From TMP-24 sp964600685 (GTDB taxonomy: Bacteria; Pseudomonadota; Alphaproteobacteria; Rhodobacterales; Rhodobacteraceae): DNA of 26,407 bases. Of this stretch, positions 15,728-23,170 are shown in pieces (positions within the stretch are counted from its first letter, which is position 1; each line of letters begins with the position of its first letter). The position numbers and the translations under genes are program-made. The notes beneath the pieces were generated by a model. That model had not been told where the DNA came from. It did no database searches and saw only the letters and a program-made list of their open reading frames with translations. The stretch lies in the NCBI GenBank assembly GCA_964600685.1, contig CAZRKU010000041.1, positions 1-26,407 on the forward strand, written 5' to 3'.

Positions 15728-15752
15728 GGATCATCACGGATCGTGATGATCC
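15728..15752. promoter_or_regulatory. 25-bp palindrome between gst and coaBC
   Basis: GGATCATCACG (15728-15738) and CGTGATGATCC (15742-15752) are perfect inverted 11-bp arms around the 3-base centre GAT. The palindrome is almost equidistant from the two divergent start codons (15655 and 15823), and no T-run follows on either strand, so a dimeric repressor or activator site is more likely than a terminator. A further small dyad CCGCC-CA-GGCGG overlaps its right end (15751-15762). The regulator is unknown. Confidence 0.55.
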
Positions 15753-15822
15753 GCCCAGGCGGGCCATTGTCATTGAATGCCCGCGCCCCTAATGCTGTGC
15801 CATCGGCCTTGAGGAGTTGGCG

Positions 15823-17055
15823 ATGCTGGCGGGCAAACGGATCCTTCTGATCATCGGCGGCGGGATCGCGGCCTACAAATCGCTGGACCTGATCCGGCGG
15901 CTGAAGGAGCGGGGCGCGGAGGTGACGCCGGTTCTGACGAAGGCGGCGGAGGAGTTCGTGACCCCCCTGTCGGCGGGGGCGCTGGCCGGGGCGAAGGCCT
16001 ACCGGCATCTTTTCGACCTGACCGACGAGGCCGAGATGGGCCATATCCAACTGTCGCGCGCGGTCGATCTTCTGGTGGTTGCGCCTGCGACGGCCGATCT
16101 GATGGCGAAATTGGCGGGCGGTCATGCCGATGATCTGGCCTCGACCCTGCTTCTGGCGACCGACAAGAGAGTGCTGATCGCACCGGCGATGAATGTGCGG
16201 ATGTGGCAGCATCCGGCGACGCAACGCAACATTGCCACGCTGCGCGCCGACGGGGTTCTGTTCGCGGGGCCGAACGACGGCGACATGGCCTGCGGCGAAT
16301 ATGGTCCAGGGCGGATGGCAGAGCCTTTTGAGATCGTGGCGGCGGTGGAGGCCGCGCTGGGGCAGGGGCCGCTGAAAGGGCGGCATGTGATCGTGACCTC
16401 CGGGCCGACGCATGAACCGATTGATCCGGTGCGCTATATTGCCAACCGCTCCTCCGGGGCGCAGGGCACGGCCTTGGCCGCGGCCTTGCGCGATCTGGGG
16501 GCGGATGTGACCTTTGTGAGCGGACCTGCGACCGTGCCTGCCCCGCCGGGTGTCCGGCTGGTGGCCGTGGAGACGGCGGCGGAGATGCTGGCGGCGGTGG
16601 AAGGCGCATTGCCCGCCGATGCGGCGGTCCTTGCCGCCGCTGTTGCCGACTGGCGGGTGGCCAATGCCAGCGCAACGAAGCGGAAGAAGGACGGATCGGG
16701 CCGGGCGCCCGCGCTGGAGTTCGCGGAGAACCCCGACATTCTGGCCCGGATTTCGGCGCTGAAGTCCGGCCGGCCGGCCCTGGTCGTGGGTTTTGCCGCC
16801 GAGACGGACGACATGGTCGCAAACGCCACGGCAAAGCGCGAACGCAAGGGCTGCGACTGGATCGTGGCCAATGATGTGCGCCCCGCGACCGGTATCATGG
16901 GCGGCAGCGAGAATGCCGTGACGCTGATCACGACAGCCGGGGCCGAGGAATGGCCGCGACTTCCGAAGGACGAGGTGGCGCGGCGGCTGGCCCTGCGCAT
17001 GTCCGACGCGCTGGCGCAGATGGCAGGTGCGGGAGCCTCCGGCGGGGATAGTTGA
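15823..17055 (+). CDS. coaBC: Bifunctional phosphopantothenoylcysteine decarboxylase / phosphopantothenate--cysteine ligase
   Basis: Catalyses two steps of coenzyme A synthesis: CTP-dependent joining of phosphopantothenate and cysteine, then FMN-dependent decarboxylation. In the 410-residue protein the CoaC half (1-~180) shows IIGGGIAAYKSLDLIRRL, the catalytic His74 in MGHIQLSR, PAMN with Asn124, and ACGEYGPGRM with Cys157. The CoaB half shows VIVTSGPTHEPIDPVRYIANRS with the SSG nucleotide loop, AAAVADWR and the lysine-rich KRKKDG. The start at 15823 has GAGGAG 6 bases upstream; a TTG at 15817 abuts the ribosome binding site and is unlikely. dut follows 20 bases after the stop, and the chain continues into the E1-like gene. 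Confidence 0.97.
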   Translation: MLAGKRILLIIGGGIAAYKSLDLIRRLKERGAEVTPVLTKAAEEFVTPLSAGALAGAKAYRHLFDLTDEAEMGHIQLSRAVDLLVVAPATADLMAKLAGGHADDLASTLLLATDKRVLIAPAMNVRMWQHPATQRNIATLRADGVLFAGPNDGDMACGEYGPGRMAEPFEIVAAVEAALGQGPLKGRHVIVTSGPTHEPIDPVRYIANRSSGAQGTALAAALRDLGADVTFVSGPATVPAPPGVRLVAVETAAEMLAAVEGALPADAAVLAAAVADWRVANASATKRKKDGSGRAPALEFAENPDILARISALKSGRPALVVGFAAETDDMVANATAKRERKGCDWIVANDVRPATGIMGGSENAVTLITTAGAEEWPRLPKDEVARRLALRMSDALAQMAGAGASGGDS

Positions 17056-17075
17056 ACCAGAATGAAAGGGCGACG

Positions 17076-17543
17076 ATGCGTCCTGAAGTAAGAGTTCTGC
17101 GCGAGGACTGGGCCGACCGGGACGTGCCCTTGCCGTCCTATGAGACGGCGGGCGCGGCGGGGGCTGACGTGCGGGCGAACCTCCTGCCGGGGGATCGTGC
17201 GTCGGGGTTTGTGCTGGGGTCGATGCAGCGGGCCGTGGTGCCGACCGGCCTTCGCGTCGAGATTCCGGACGGCTATGAGATGCAGGTCCGCCCGCGGTCG
17301 GGGCTGGCGCTGAAATACGGCATATCCGTGCCCAATACACCCGGCACGATCGACAGTGATTATCGCGGGCCGCTCGGCGTGCTGTTGATCAACTACGGGA
17401 CCGAGCCGTTCGTGGTGGCCCATGGCGACCGGATCGCGCAGCTGGTCGTTGCTCCGGTGGTGCGGGCGGACTTTCGCGAGGCGGGCGCGCTGGCGGAGAC
17501 GGTTCGGGGAGTGAGCGGCTTCGGCTCGACGGGGCGGGCATGA
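17076..17543 (+). CDS. dut: Deoxyuridine 5'-triphosphate nucleotidohydrolase (dUTPase)
   Basis: Hydrolyses dUTP to dUMP and pyrophosphate, keeping uracil out of DNA and supplying dTMP synthesis. All five trimeric dUTPase motifs are present in the 155 residues: AGADVRA (28-34), RPRSGLALK (72-80), GTIDSDYRGPLGVLLINYG (90-108, with the catalytic Asp), RIAQLVVAP (119-127) and RGVSGFGSTG (144-153, the mobile C-terminal arm). The start at 17076 has AAAGG 6 bases upstream; the TTG at 17052 lies within the coaBC stop region and has no ribosome binding site. Its stop overlaps the ATG of the next gene by 4 bases, so the membrane-anchored E1 enzyme is translationally coupled to it. Confidence 0.97.
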   Translation: MRPEVRVLREDWADRDVPLPSYETAGAAGADVRANLLPGDRASGFVLGSMQRAVVPTGLRVEIPDGYEMQVRPRSGLALKYGISVPNTPGTIDSDYRGPLGVLLINYGTEPFVVAHGDRIAQLVVAPVVRADFREAGALAETVRGVSGFGSTGRA

Positions 17544-18592
17544 TCCTTTTTGCGCTCGCGGCGGGGTTTGGGGTGCTGGCGCTGATCCTGCGCCTGCCTG
17601 CACGGTTTGTCTGGATCGGCTTCGCCTGCCTTCTGGCCGCCGGGATCGTGGTGCATCTGATCCTGCCCGAAGGCCATGCCCTGCGCCGCGCCGTGGGCGG
17701 CGACTGGCGGGCCTGGGCCCTGCCGCTCCTGATCGGGGCGGGGGTGCTGGGCTATCGCCGTCTGCTGTTGGGGGTGCGCGCCCGCGTCTTGCCGCCCGCA
17801 GCGTCGGTCGCGGCGCCGTTTGCTGCGGCGGAACTTGAACGTTATGCGCGCCATATCGTCCTGCGCGAAGTTGGCGGGACCGGGCAGAAGCGGCTGAAGC
17901 AGGCGCGGGTGCTGGTGGTCGGGGCCGGCGGGTTGGGATCGCCCGCGCTTCTGTACCTCGCGGCGGCGGGGGTGGGCACGATCGGCGTGGTGGACGACGA
18001 CGAAGTGTCGAACTCCAACCTGCAACGGCAGATCATCCATACCGACCAGAGCATCGGCAGCCTGAAAGTGCGGTCGGCGGAACGGTCGATGAAGGCGCTC
18101 AACCCGCATGTCGCGGTCGAGGTGCATCCCGAGCGGCTCGCAGCCGCACGGGCGGCAGAGCTGATCGCGACCTGTGATCTGGTGCTGGACGGGTCCGACA
18201 ATTTCGACACGCGTTATCTGGTCAATGAAGCCTGCGTGGCGGCGGGAAAGCCGCTGGTCTCGGCGGCGATCACCCAGTGGGAGGGGCAGATCAGTGTCTT
18301 CGATCCGGCGCGGGGCGGACCTTGTTATGCCTGCGTTTTCCCCGAACGTCCCGCCGGCGGGCTGGCACCCGCCTGCGCCGAAGCCGGCGTGATCGCGCCG
18401 CTGCCGGGGGTCATGGGCGCGATGATGGCGCTGGAAGCGGTGAAACATCTGACCGGGGCCGGTTCGGTCCTGCGGGGCGAGTTGTTGCTTTATGACGGGC
18501 TTTGGGCCGAGGTCCGCAAGATCAGGGTCGAGAAACGCGCGGATTGTCCTGTTTGCGGGCAGCTGCATGACGTCAAGGAGCAAGCCCTCTGA
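17540..18592 (+). CDS. Membrane-anchored MoeB/ThiF/HesA-type E1-like adenylyltransferase
   Basis: A 350-residue two-part protein. Residues 1-~80 contain three hydrophobic segments (about 2-18, 23-43, 59-78), absent from E. coli MoeB or ThiF. Residues ~96-350 are a full E1-like domain: RYARHIVLREVG, the ATP loop GAGGLGSP (128-135), the arginine motif SNSNLQRQ, LDGSDNFDTRYLVN with the Mg-binding Asp, the crossover-loop Cys in PACAEAGVIAPLPGV, and a zinc site from CYAC (262-265) and CPVC (336-339). Such enzymes adenylate the C-terminal Gly-Gly of a sulfur carrier (MoaD or ThiS) for molybdopterin or thiamine synthesis. No carrier gene is nearby, so the partner is unknown. ATG overlaps the dut stop by 4 bases. 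The membrane tether suggests action at the inner membrane. Confidence 0.9.
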   Translation: MILFALAAGFGVLALILRLPARFVWIGFACLLAAGIVVHLILPEGHALRRAVGGDWRAWALPLLIGAGVLGYRRLLLGVRARVLPPAASVAAPFAAAELERYARHIVLREVGGTGQKRLKQARVLVVGAGGLGSPALLYLAAAGVGTIGVVDDDEVSNSNLQRQIIHTDQSIGSLKVRSAERSMKALNPHVAVEVHPERLAAARAAELIATCDLVLDGSDNFDTRYLVNEACVAAGKPLVSAAITQWEGQISVFDPARGGPCYACVFPERPAGGLAPACAEAGVIAPLPGVMGAMMALEAVKHLTGAGSVLRGELLLYDGLWAEVRKIRVEKRADCPVCGQLHDVKEQAL

Positions 18593-18653
18593 GAGGGTTT
18601 GCGGGGTGATGGTCCTGCGGCAAGATCGCTGCGCGAAGCGGCAGGAGGGACGT

Positions 18654-19037
18654 ATGGGTGATCTGTTTGGGGGCGTGAGTTGGCCTGGGGTTCTGGCTGG
18701 CGCGCTTCTGGCCTTCGCCGTGGGCTGGTTCTGGTATTCAGCGAAAGGCTTCTACCCGGCCTGGAGCGCCTCGGCCGGCGTCCGGCACAGGCCGGGTGAT
18801 CCGATGGGGGCGGCGTTCGGTTCGCTGATCGTGGGTCTGCTGCTTTATTCGCTGTTCGTCGGGGTGATGGTGGCGCGCGGGCAGACCGGACCGCTGATCC
18901 TGGGGATCGTCACCTTCATCATTCTGGGTTATTCGAACAACGCCTTCAAGAAGCTCGGCGCAGTGTCACGGGCGGTCGATGCGGGCAGCTGGGCGGTCAG
19001 CGGCCTTCTGATGCTGATCGCGCAGGGGATTTTCTGA
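18654..19037 (+). CDS. DUF1761-like small integral membrane protein
   Basis: A 127-residue protein with about four hydrophobic segments (10-28, 52-75, 79-98, 107-127). The N-terminal pattern GVLAGALLAFAVGWFWYSAKGFYPAW resembles the DUF1761 family, which has a conserved GWxWYS in its first helix and a later YSNNAFKKL-like stretch; the function of that family is not known. The start at 18654 has AGGAGGGA 3-6 bases upstream, and the longer in-frame extension would overlap the preceding E1 gene in another frame. It sits 61 bases after the E1 gene and may belong to the same transcript. Confidence 0.75.
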   Translation: MGDLFGGVSWPGVLAGALLAFAVGWFWYSAKGFYPAWSASAGVRHRPGDPMGAAFGSLIVGLLLYSLFVGVMVARGQTGPLILGIVTFIILGYSNNAFKKLGAVSRAVDAGSWAVSGLLMLIAQGIF

Positions 19038-19108
19038 GCGCTTCCTTGCTGGACAGGCGCAGGCGGCGCGCATAACCTCTCCCACAGCTTGTGACGGGAG
19101 CCTGATCC

Positions 19109-19891
19109 ATGAAACTGACTGCTGCCTTTGCCGGGGCGCTTGCCCTTGTTGCCACGTCTGCCTTTGCGGAGCTGCCGGACCTTGCCGGGCGCGAGGTGAC
19201 GGTTGTGACCGAAAACGCCTATCCGCCCCTGCAGTTCCTTGATGCCTCCGGCGCGGCCGTGGGTTGGGAGTATGACGCGATGGCAGAGATTGCCAAGCGG
19301 CTGAACATGGCGGTGAAATACGAAAATTCGAGTTGGGATGCGATGATCCCTGCGGTCAGCGAAGGCCAGTTCGACGTCGGCATGACCGGCATCACGATCC
19401 GCGACGACCGCAAGGAGCAGGTCGACTTTTCGGACGCCTACATGCGGTCGGAAATGGTGATGATGGTGCGTGGTGACGAGGCGCGCTTCACCGACGGCCC
19501 GTCGTTCGCGGCCAATCCCGACCTGCTGATGGCCGCCCAGCCGGGGACGACGCCTTTCTATGTCGGGGTCTATGAAGTGCTTGATGGCAATGAAGCCAAC
19601 CCGCGCATCAAGCTTTTCGAGACGTTCGGGGCAGGGGTCGAGGCGCTGAAGGCCGGCGACGTCGATCTGGTGCTGACCGATGGCACATCGGGCAATGGGT
19701 ATGTTGCCGCGTCGAAGGCCGGGCTGAAGATCGTCGGCACGCCGCTCGGGGCCGAGGATTTCGGCTTCATCTTCCCCAAAGGGTCTGATCTGGTCGCGCC
19801 GGTCAATGCGGCGATCGCCGAGCTGAAGGCCGATGGCACCTTCGATGCGCTGAACAAGAAATGGTTCCTCGACTACAAGATGGGCCAGTGA
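19109..19891 (+). CDS. Periplasmic substrate-binding protein of a polar amino acid-type ABC transporter
   Basis: A 260-residue family 3 solute-binding protein. The signal peptide MKLTAAFAGALALVATSAFA is probably cleaved after Ala20. The mature protein has the family landmarks: VVTENAYPPLQFLDASG, VGWEYDAMAEIAKRLNM (the family 3 signature region), WDAMIPAVSEGQFDVGMTGITIRDDRKEQVDFSDAYM, and near the end INAAI-type FDALNKKWF. The ligand is likely a polar amino acid or related compound but cannot be fixed. The start has GGGAG 8 bases upstream. A permease gene follows after 57 bases that hold a stable hairpin. Confidence 0.92.
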   Translation: MKLTAAFAGALALVATSAFAELPDLAGREVTVVTENAYPPLQFLDASGAAVGWEYDAMAEIAKRLNMAVKYENSSWDAMIPAVSEGQFDVGMTGITIRDDRKEQVDFSDAYMRSEMVMMVRGDEARFTDGPSFAANPDLLMAAQPGTTPFYVGVYEVLDGNEANPRIKLFETFGAGVEALKAGDVDLVLTDGTSGNGYVAASKAGLKIVGTPLGAEDFGFIFPKGSDLVAPVNAAIAELKADGTFDALNKKWFLDYKMGQ

Positions 19892-19918
19892 ATGGGCGCG
19901 TGACCCCGGATGACATGG

Positions 19919-19938
19919 CCCCGGCATTCCTGCCGGGG
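19919..19938 (+). promoter_or_regulatory. Intergenic hairpin between substrate-binding protein and permease genes
   Basis: CCCCGGCA (19919-19926) and TGCCGGGG (19931-19938) form a perfect 8-bp, GC-rich stem with a TTCC loop, ending 10 bases before the permease ATG. There is no T-run. In many ABC operons such hairpins protect the 3' end of the binding-protein message so that it outnumbers the permease; this role is inferred here. Confidence 0.6.
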
Positions 19939-19948
19939 GCAGTCGGAA

Positions 19949-20749
19949 ATGAAGAAAAGGCCTGATAAGAAAGCGGACTTCCCCCTGTGGCTGGTCGTCG
20001 TCGTGGCGATCGGCTTCTGGCTTTATGTGAAGGTTCTGACCGATCCGGTCTATGCTCAGGCGCTGGGCAAACTGTCGAAGGGGATCGGGATCACAATTTT
20101 CGTGGCGGTTGTTTCCTTCGCGCTGGCGTCGCTGTTCGGGCTGTTGCTGGCCGTAAGCAGCCTGTCGCGCTTCTATCTCGTGCGGCAAGGCGCACGGCTG
20201 TACATCGAAGTGATGCGCGGGCTGCCGATCATCGTCCTGTTGCTTTATGTGGCCTTCGTCCTGTCGCCCGCGATGGTCGATCTGTGGAACTGGACGGCGG
20301 GCCGGCTGGGCGCGGAACCGGTCAGGCCGCGTGACTTTCCCTATGTCTGGCGCGCGATCATTGCGCTGATGCTGGCCTATGGCGCCTTTCTGGCCGAGAT
20401 CTTCCGCGCCGGGCTTCAGGCGGTGGATCTGGGCCAGATCGAGGCCGCCAAGGCGTTGGGCCTGAACGGATGGCAGCGGTTCCGCCATGTCGTGCTGCCG
20501 CAGGCTTTCCGCATCATCTTCCCGCCCTATGCCAATGATTTCATTGCGATGGTGAAGGATTCCTCGCTCGTGTCGGTGTTGGGGGTAATTGACGTGACAC
20601 AGTTGGGCAAGGTCACGGCGGCGGGCAATTTCCGCTATTTCGAGACGTACAATCTTGTCGCGCTGATCTATCTGACGATGACGATCACCCTGTCGTTGCT
20701 GCTCGGGCGGCTCGAACGGCGGCTGCGGGCACGGCAGGGCGGACCGTGA
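19949..20749 (+). CDS. Amino acid ABC transporter permease (HisM/GlnP type)
   Basis: A 266-residue inner-membrane protein with about five or six helices. The cytoplasmic EAA loop, which contacts the ATPase, is clear: QIEAAKALGLNGWQRFRHVV followed by LPQAFRIIFPPYANDF. Other family landmarks are TIFVAVVSFALASLFGLLLA, YIEVMRGLPIIVLLLY and KDSSLVSVLGVIDVTQLGK. The start at 19949 (MKKRPDKKAD) is preferred to ATG at 19910, because the latter would make the hairpin coding and lacks a ribosome binding site; the site for 19949 is only moderate (GGGGG 9 bases upstream, overlapping the hairpin 3' arm). No ATP-binding subunit is encoded on either side, so a partner must come from elsewhere. Confidence 0.92.
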   Translation: MKKRPDKKADFPLWLVVVVAIGFWLYVKVLTDPVYAQALGKLSKGIGITIFVAVVSFALASLFGLLLAVSSLSRFYLVRQGARLYIEVMRGLPIIVLLLYVAFVLSPAMVDLWNWTAGRLGAEPVRPRDFPYVWRAIIALMLAYGAFLAEIFRAGLQAVDLGQIEAAKALGLNGWQRFRHVVLPQAFRIIFPPYANDFIAMVKDSSLVSVLGVIDVTQLGKVTAAGNFRYFETYNLVALIYLTMTITLSLLLGRLERRLRARQGGP

Positions 20750-20765
20750 ATGTCGCGCCGGTGCA

Positions 20766-20806
20766 AGGCAGGGGTGCCTCTGGCGGGAGTATTTGGACAA
20801 AGAAGA
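20766..20806 (+). repeat. Intergenic motif GGCGGGAGTATTTGGA with preceding small hairpin
   Basis: Between the permease and the M3 peptidase genes lies a small hairpin, AGGCA-GGGG-TGCCT (20766-20779), followed by GGCGGGAGTATTTGGA (20782-20797) and an AAAGAAGAA tail. I recall near-identical strings recurring between genes in many Rhodobacteraceae genomes; only one copy is present in this window, so its repeat nature rests on memory. Confidence 0.4.
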
Positions 20807-20837
20807 AACGGGCGCCGCAGACGCGCAGGAGGCCGAG

Positions 20838-22859
20838 ATGACAGATCCATTGCTTGAGCCATTTGACGGGCCTTTCGGTCTTCCGCCTTTTGCGGCCGTC
20901 AAGGACGCGCATTTTGCCCCGGCGTTCGAGGTGGCGTTTGCCGAGGCCCGGGCGCGGGTCGCGGCGATTGCTGCCGACAAGTCCCCGCCAGGGTTTGCCA
21001 ATGTGATCGCGGCGCTTGAGCGGGCGGAGGAGCTGCTCGACCGGGTTTCGGCGGTGTTTTACAATCTGGCCGGCGCAGACACGACGGATGCGCGGCAGGC
21101 GCTGGAGCGGGATCTGGCGCCGAAGATGGCGGCGTTCTCGTCCGATGTGCTGATGAACCCGGATCTGTGGCGAAAGGTTTCCGGACTGTGGGCGGCGCGC
21201 GACAGGCTTGATCTTGCGCCGGAGGAGCGCCGGGTTCTGGAACTTTATGAGCAGATGTTCCGCCGGGCCGGGGCGGCGCTCGACGGCGCGGCGCGCGAAC
21301 GGATGCGGGAGATCACCGAACGGCTGGCGGTTCTGTCGACGCGCTTCGGCCAGAATGTTCTGGCCGATGAGCGGGACTGGTTTCTGCCCCTGTCGGAGGG
21401 CGATCTGGCTGGTTTGCCCGATTTCGTCGTGAACGGGGCAAAGGCCGCGGCCGCGGAGCGGGGTCGGGAGGGGTATCTCCTCACGCTCAGCCGTTCGCTG
21501 ATCGTGCCGTTCCTGCAATTCTCGCCGCGCCGCGATTTGCGCGAGCGGGCCTATCGGGCCTGGGTGGCACGGGGCGAAAATGGCGGCGAGACCGACAATC
21601 GCGATGTGGCGCGCGAAATCCTCGCACTCAGGTCCGAACGGGCGCTGGTGTTGGGATATGCGAGTTTTGCCGATTTCAAACTGGAACCCGAGATGGCGAG
21701 AACGCCCGCCGCGGTGCGCGATCTGCTGATGCAGGTTTGGCGTCCCGCGCGGGCCAAGGCCGAGGCCGATCAGGCGGAACTGGCGGCGATGATGCACGCG
21801 GACGGGGTGAACGGCGATCTGGAACCCTGGGACTGGCGCTATTACGCGGAGCGGCGGCGCAAGGCCGAGCATGATCTGGATGAGGCGGCGCTGAAACCCT
21901 ATCTGGGGCTTGAGGCGATGATCGGTGCGGCGTTCGACTGTGCCGGGCGGCTGTTCGGGCTGGAATTCCGGCCCCTCGATGTGGCTCTTTATCATCCCGA
22001 TGCCCGTGCCTGGGAAGTGACGCGCAAGGGCAGACATGTCGCGGTCTTCATCGGCGACTATTTCGCGCGGCCTTCCAAACGTTCCGGTGCCTGGATGTCG
22101 GCCTTCCGCCGCCAGCAGAAGCTTCAGGGCGATATCCGGCCGATCATCGTCAATGTCTGCAATTTCGCCAAACCTGTCGCGGGGGCGCCGGCGCTTCTGG
22201 CCTATGACGATGCGCGGACGCTGTTCCACGAGTTCGGCCATGCGCTGCATGGCATGCTGTCGGAGGTGACCTATCCGAAGGTGTCGGGCACCTCTGTCGC
22301 GCGGGATTTCGTCGAACTGCCGAGCCAGCTTTACGAACATTGGCTGGAGGTGCCGGAGGTGCTGGAGCGCCATGCGCGCCATGTCGAAACCGGCGCGCCG
22401 ATGCCTGCGGCACTTCTGGAACGGCTTCTGGCGGCGCGCGACGTTGACCAGGGGTTTGCGACGGTGGAGTATGTGGCTTCGGCCCTTGTCGATCTGGCCT
22501 TTCACGAAGGTCCGCCACCCGCCGATCCGATGGCCATGCAGGCCGGGGTTCTGGACGGCCTTGGCATGCCGCGCGCCATCCGCATGCGCCATGCCACGCC
22601 GCATTTCGCCCATGTCTTTGCCGGCGACGGCTATTCCAGTGGCTATTACAGCTACATGTGGTCGGAGGTCATGGACGCGGATGCGTTCGATGCGTTTGCG
22701 GAGGCTGGCAGTGCCTTCGACCCGCTTACGGCCGAACGTCTTGAACGGTTCATCCTGTCGGCTGGCGGGTCGCAGGATGCCGAATCCCTTTACCGGCAGT
22801 TCCGGGGACGGATGCCGGGCGTTGGGCCATTGCTGAAGGGGCGCGGTCTGGAGGCCTGA
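20838..22859 (+). CDS. M3 family zinc metallopeptidase (oligopeptidase A / Dcp type)
   Basis: A 673-residue cytoplasmic-looking peptidase with no signal peptide; such enzymes break down oligopeptides, including cleaved signal peptides. The zinc site is intact: HEFGHALHGML with His464, Glu465 and His468, and the third ligand Glu493 in DFVELPSQLYEHW. The C-terminal substrate loop is seen as GYSSGYYSYMWSEVMDADAF, typical of OpdA/Dcp. The length matches both subfamilies, and I cannot choose between oligopeptidase A and dipeptidyl carboxypeptidase. The start at 20838 has AGGAGG 5 bases upstream; the upstream TTG at 20793 lies in the intergenic repeat-like motif. It follows the permease by 88 bases and may be transcribed with the transporter genes. 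Confidence 0.95.
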   Translation: MTDPLLEPFDGPFGLPPFAAVKDAHFAPAFEVAFAEARARVAAIAADKSPPGFANVIAALERAEELLDRVSAVFYNLAGADTTDARQALERDLAPKMAAFSSDVLMNPDLWRKVSGLWAARDRLDLAPEERRVLELYEQMFRRAGAALDGAARERMREITERLAVLSTRFGQNVLADERDWFLPLSEGDLAGLPDFVVNGAKAAAAERGREGYLLTLSRSLIVPFLQFSPRRDLRERAYRAWVARGENGGETDNRDVAREILALRSERALVLGYASFADFKLEPEMARTPAAVRDLLMQVWRPARAKAEADQAELAAMMHADGVNGDLEPWDWRYYAERRRKAEHDLDEAALKPYLGLEAMIGAAFDCAGRLFGLEFRPLDVALYHPDARAWEVTRKGRHVAVFIGDYFARPSKRSGAWMSAFRRQQKLQGDIRPIIVNVCNFAKPVAGAPALLAYDDARTLFHEFGHALHGMLSEVTYPKVSGTSVARDFVELPSQLYEHWLEVPEVLERHARHVETGAPMPAALLERLLAARDVDQGFATVEYVASALVDLAFHEGPPPADPMAMQAGVLDGLGMPRAIRMRHATPHFAHVFAGDGYSSGYYSYMWSEVMDADAFDAFAEAGSAFDPLTAERLERFILSAGGSQDAESLYRQFRGRMPGVGPLLKGRGLEA

Positions 22860-23096
22860 TTTCCGGAAGCGAAAGACGGACAACGCGTTTCGGTTTCGGG
22901 AACAGTTGGAAGTGTGCGGGGGAGGTCCATACCTCTCACTGTTGCGGCCGCAGTGTCAAAGTGATGGCTTCGGGCCAATTCCTATCCAGCGGCTGCCCAA
23001 ATTTTGCCACAATCTGAACTCTGCCGCATTTCGCGCTACTTTGACCAGAACGGCCATTCCGCTGATTCGATTGCGGTAATTGTGGTTGAATTATGG

Positions 23097-23125
23097 CGCA
23101 ACTTGGGCGTGTTTGACGCAATTTG
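23097..23125 (+). promoter_or_regulatory. Direct repeat CGCAA(C/T)TTG at the promoter of the VPLPA-CTERM gene
   Basis: CGCAACTTG (23097-23105) and CGCAATTTG (23117-23125) are direct repeats with a 20-base period, about two helical turns, and the second overlaps the end of the candidate -35 element. This is the arrangement of tandem sites for a response regulator; the regulator is unknown. Confidence 0.4.
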
Positions 23126-23141
23126 AAAGTTAACGCATTAA
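23113..23141 (+). promoter_or_regulatory. Candidate promoter of the VPLPA-CTERM gene
   Basis: TTGACG (23113-23118) and CATTAA (23136-23141) are separated by 17 bases, about 30 bases upstream of the start codon. The -35 element is good and the -10 weak, which fits an activator-dependent promoter. Confidence 0.45.
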
Positions 23142-23170
23142 ACGCGACGTGTTTTTGTGAGGATTGAACG

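Larger units (their letters stand above)
22860..23170. other. 311-base non-coding region upstream of the VPLPA-CTERM gene
   Basis: No credible gene is seen; the minus-strand open frame here is a shadow. The left part holds small dyads: GAGGT-CCAT-ACCTC (22922-22935) and CACTG...CAGTG (22938-22955) around a TGCGGCCGCA palindrome, which might end the M3 peptidase transcript although no T-run follows. From about 22970 on the sequence is clearly more AT-rich than its surroundings, as expected of a regulated promoter region. Confidence 0.6.

Noticed and set aside
18585..18597. CCCTC-TGA-GAGGG hairpin at the stop of the E1-like gene as a terminator
   Set aside because: The stem is only 5 bp and only three T's follow; read-through to the DUF1761 gene is likely.
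19048..19080. TTGCTG ... CATAAC as a promoter for the binding-protein gene
   Set aside because: The spacing is 19 bases and both elements are weak; not enough to list as a feature.
18929..21001. 690-codon minus-strand open frame
   Set aside because: Antisense to the transporter genes and part of the peptidase gene, with Arg/His/Pro/Gln-rich shadow composition and no family match.
20685..22883. 732-codon minus-strand open frame
   Set aside because: Antisense to the M3 peptidase, whose zinc site and family motifs are intact on the plus strand.
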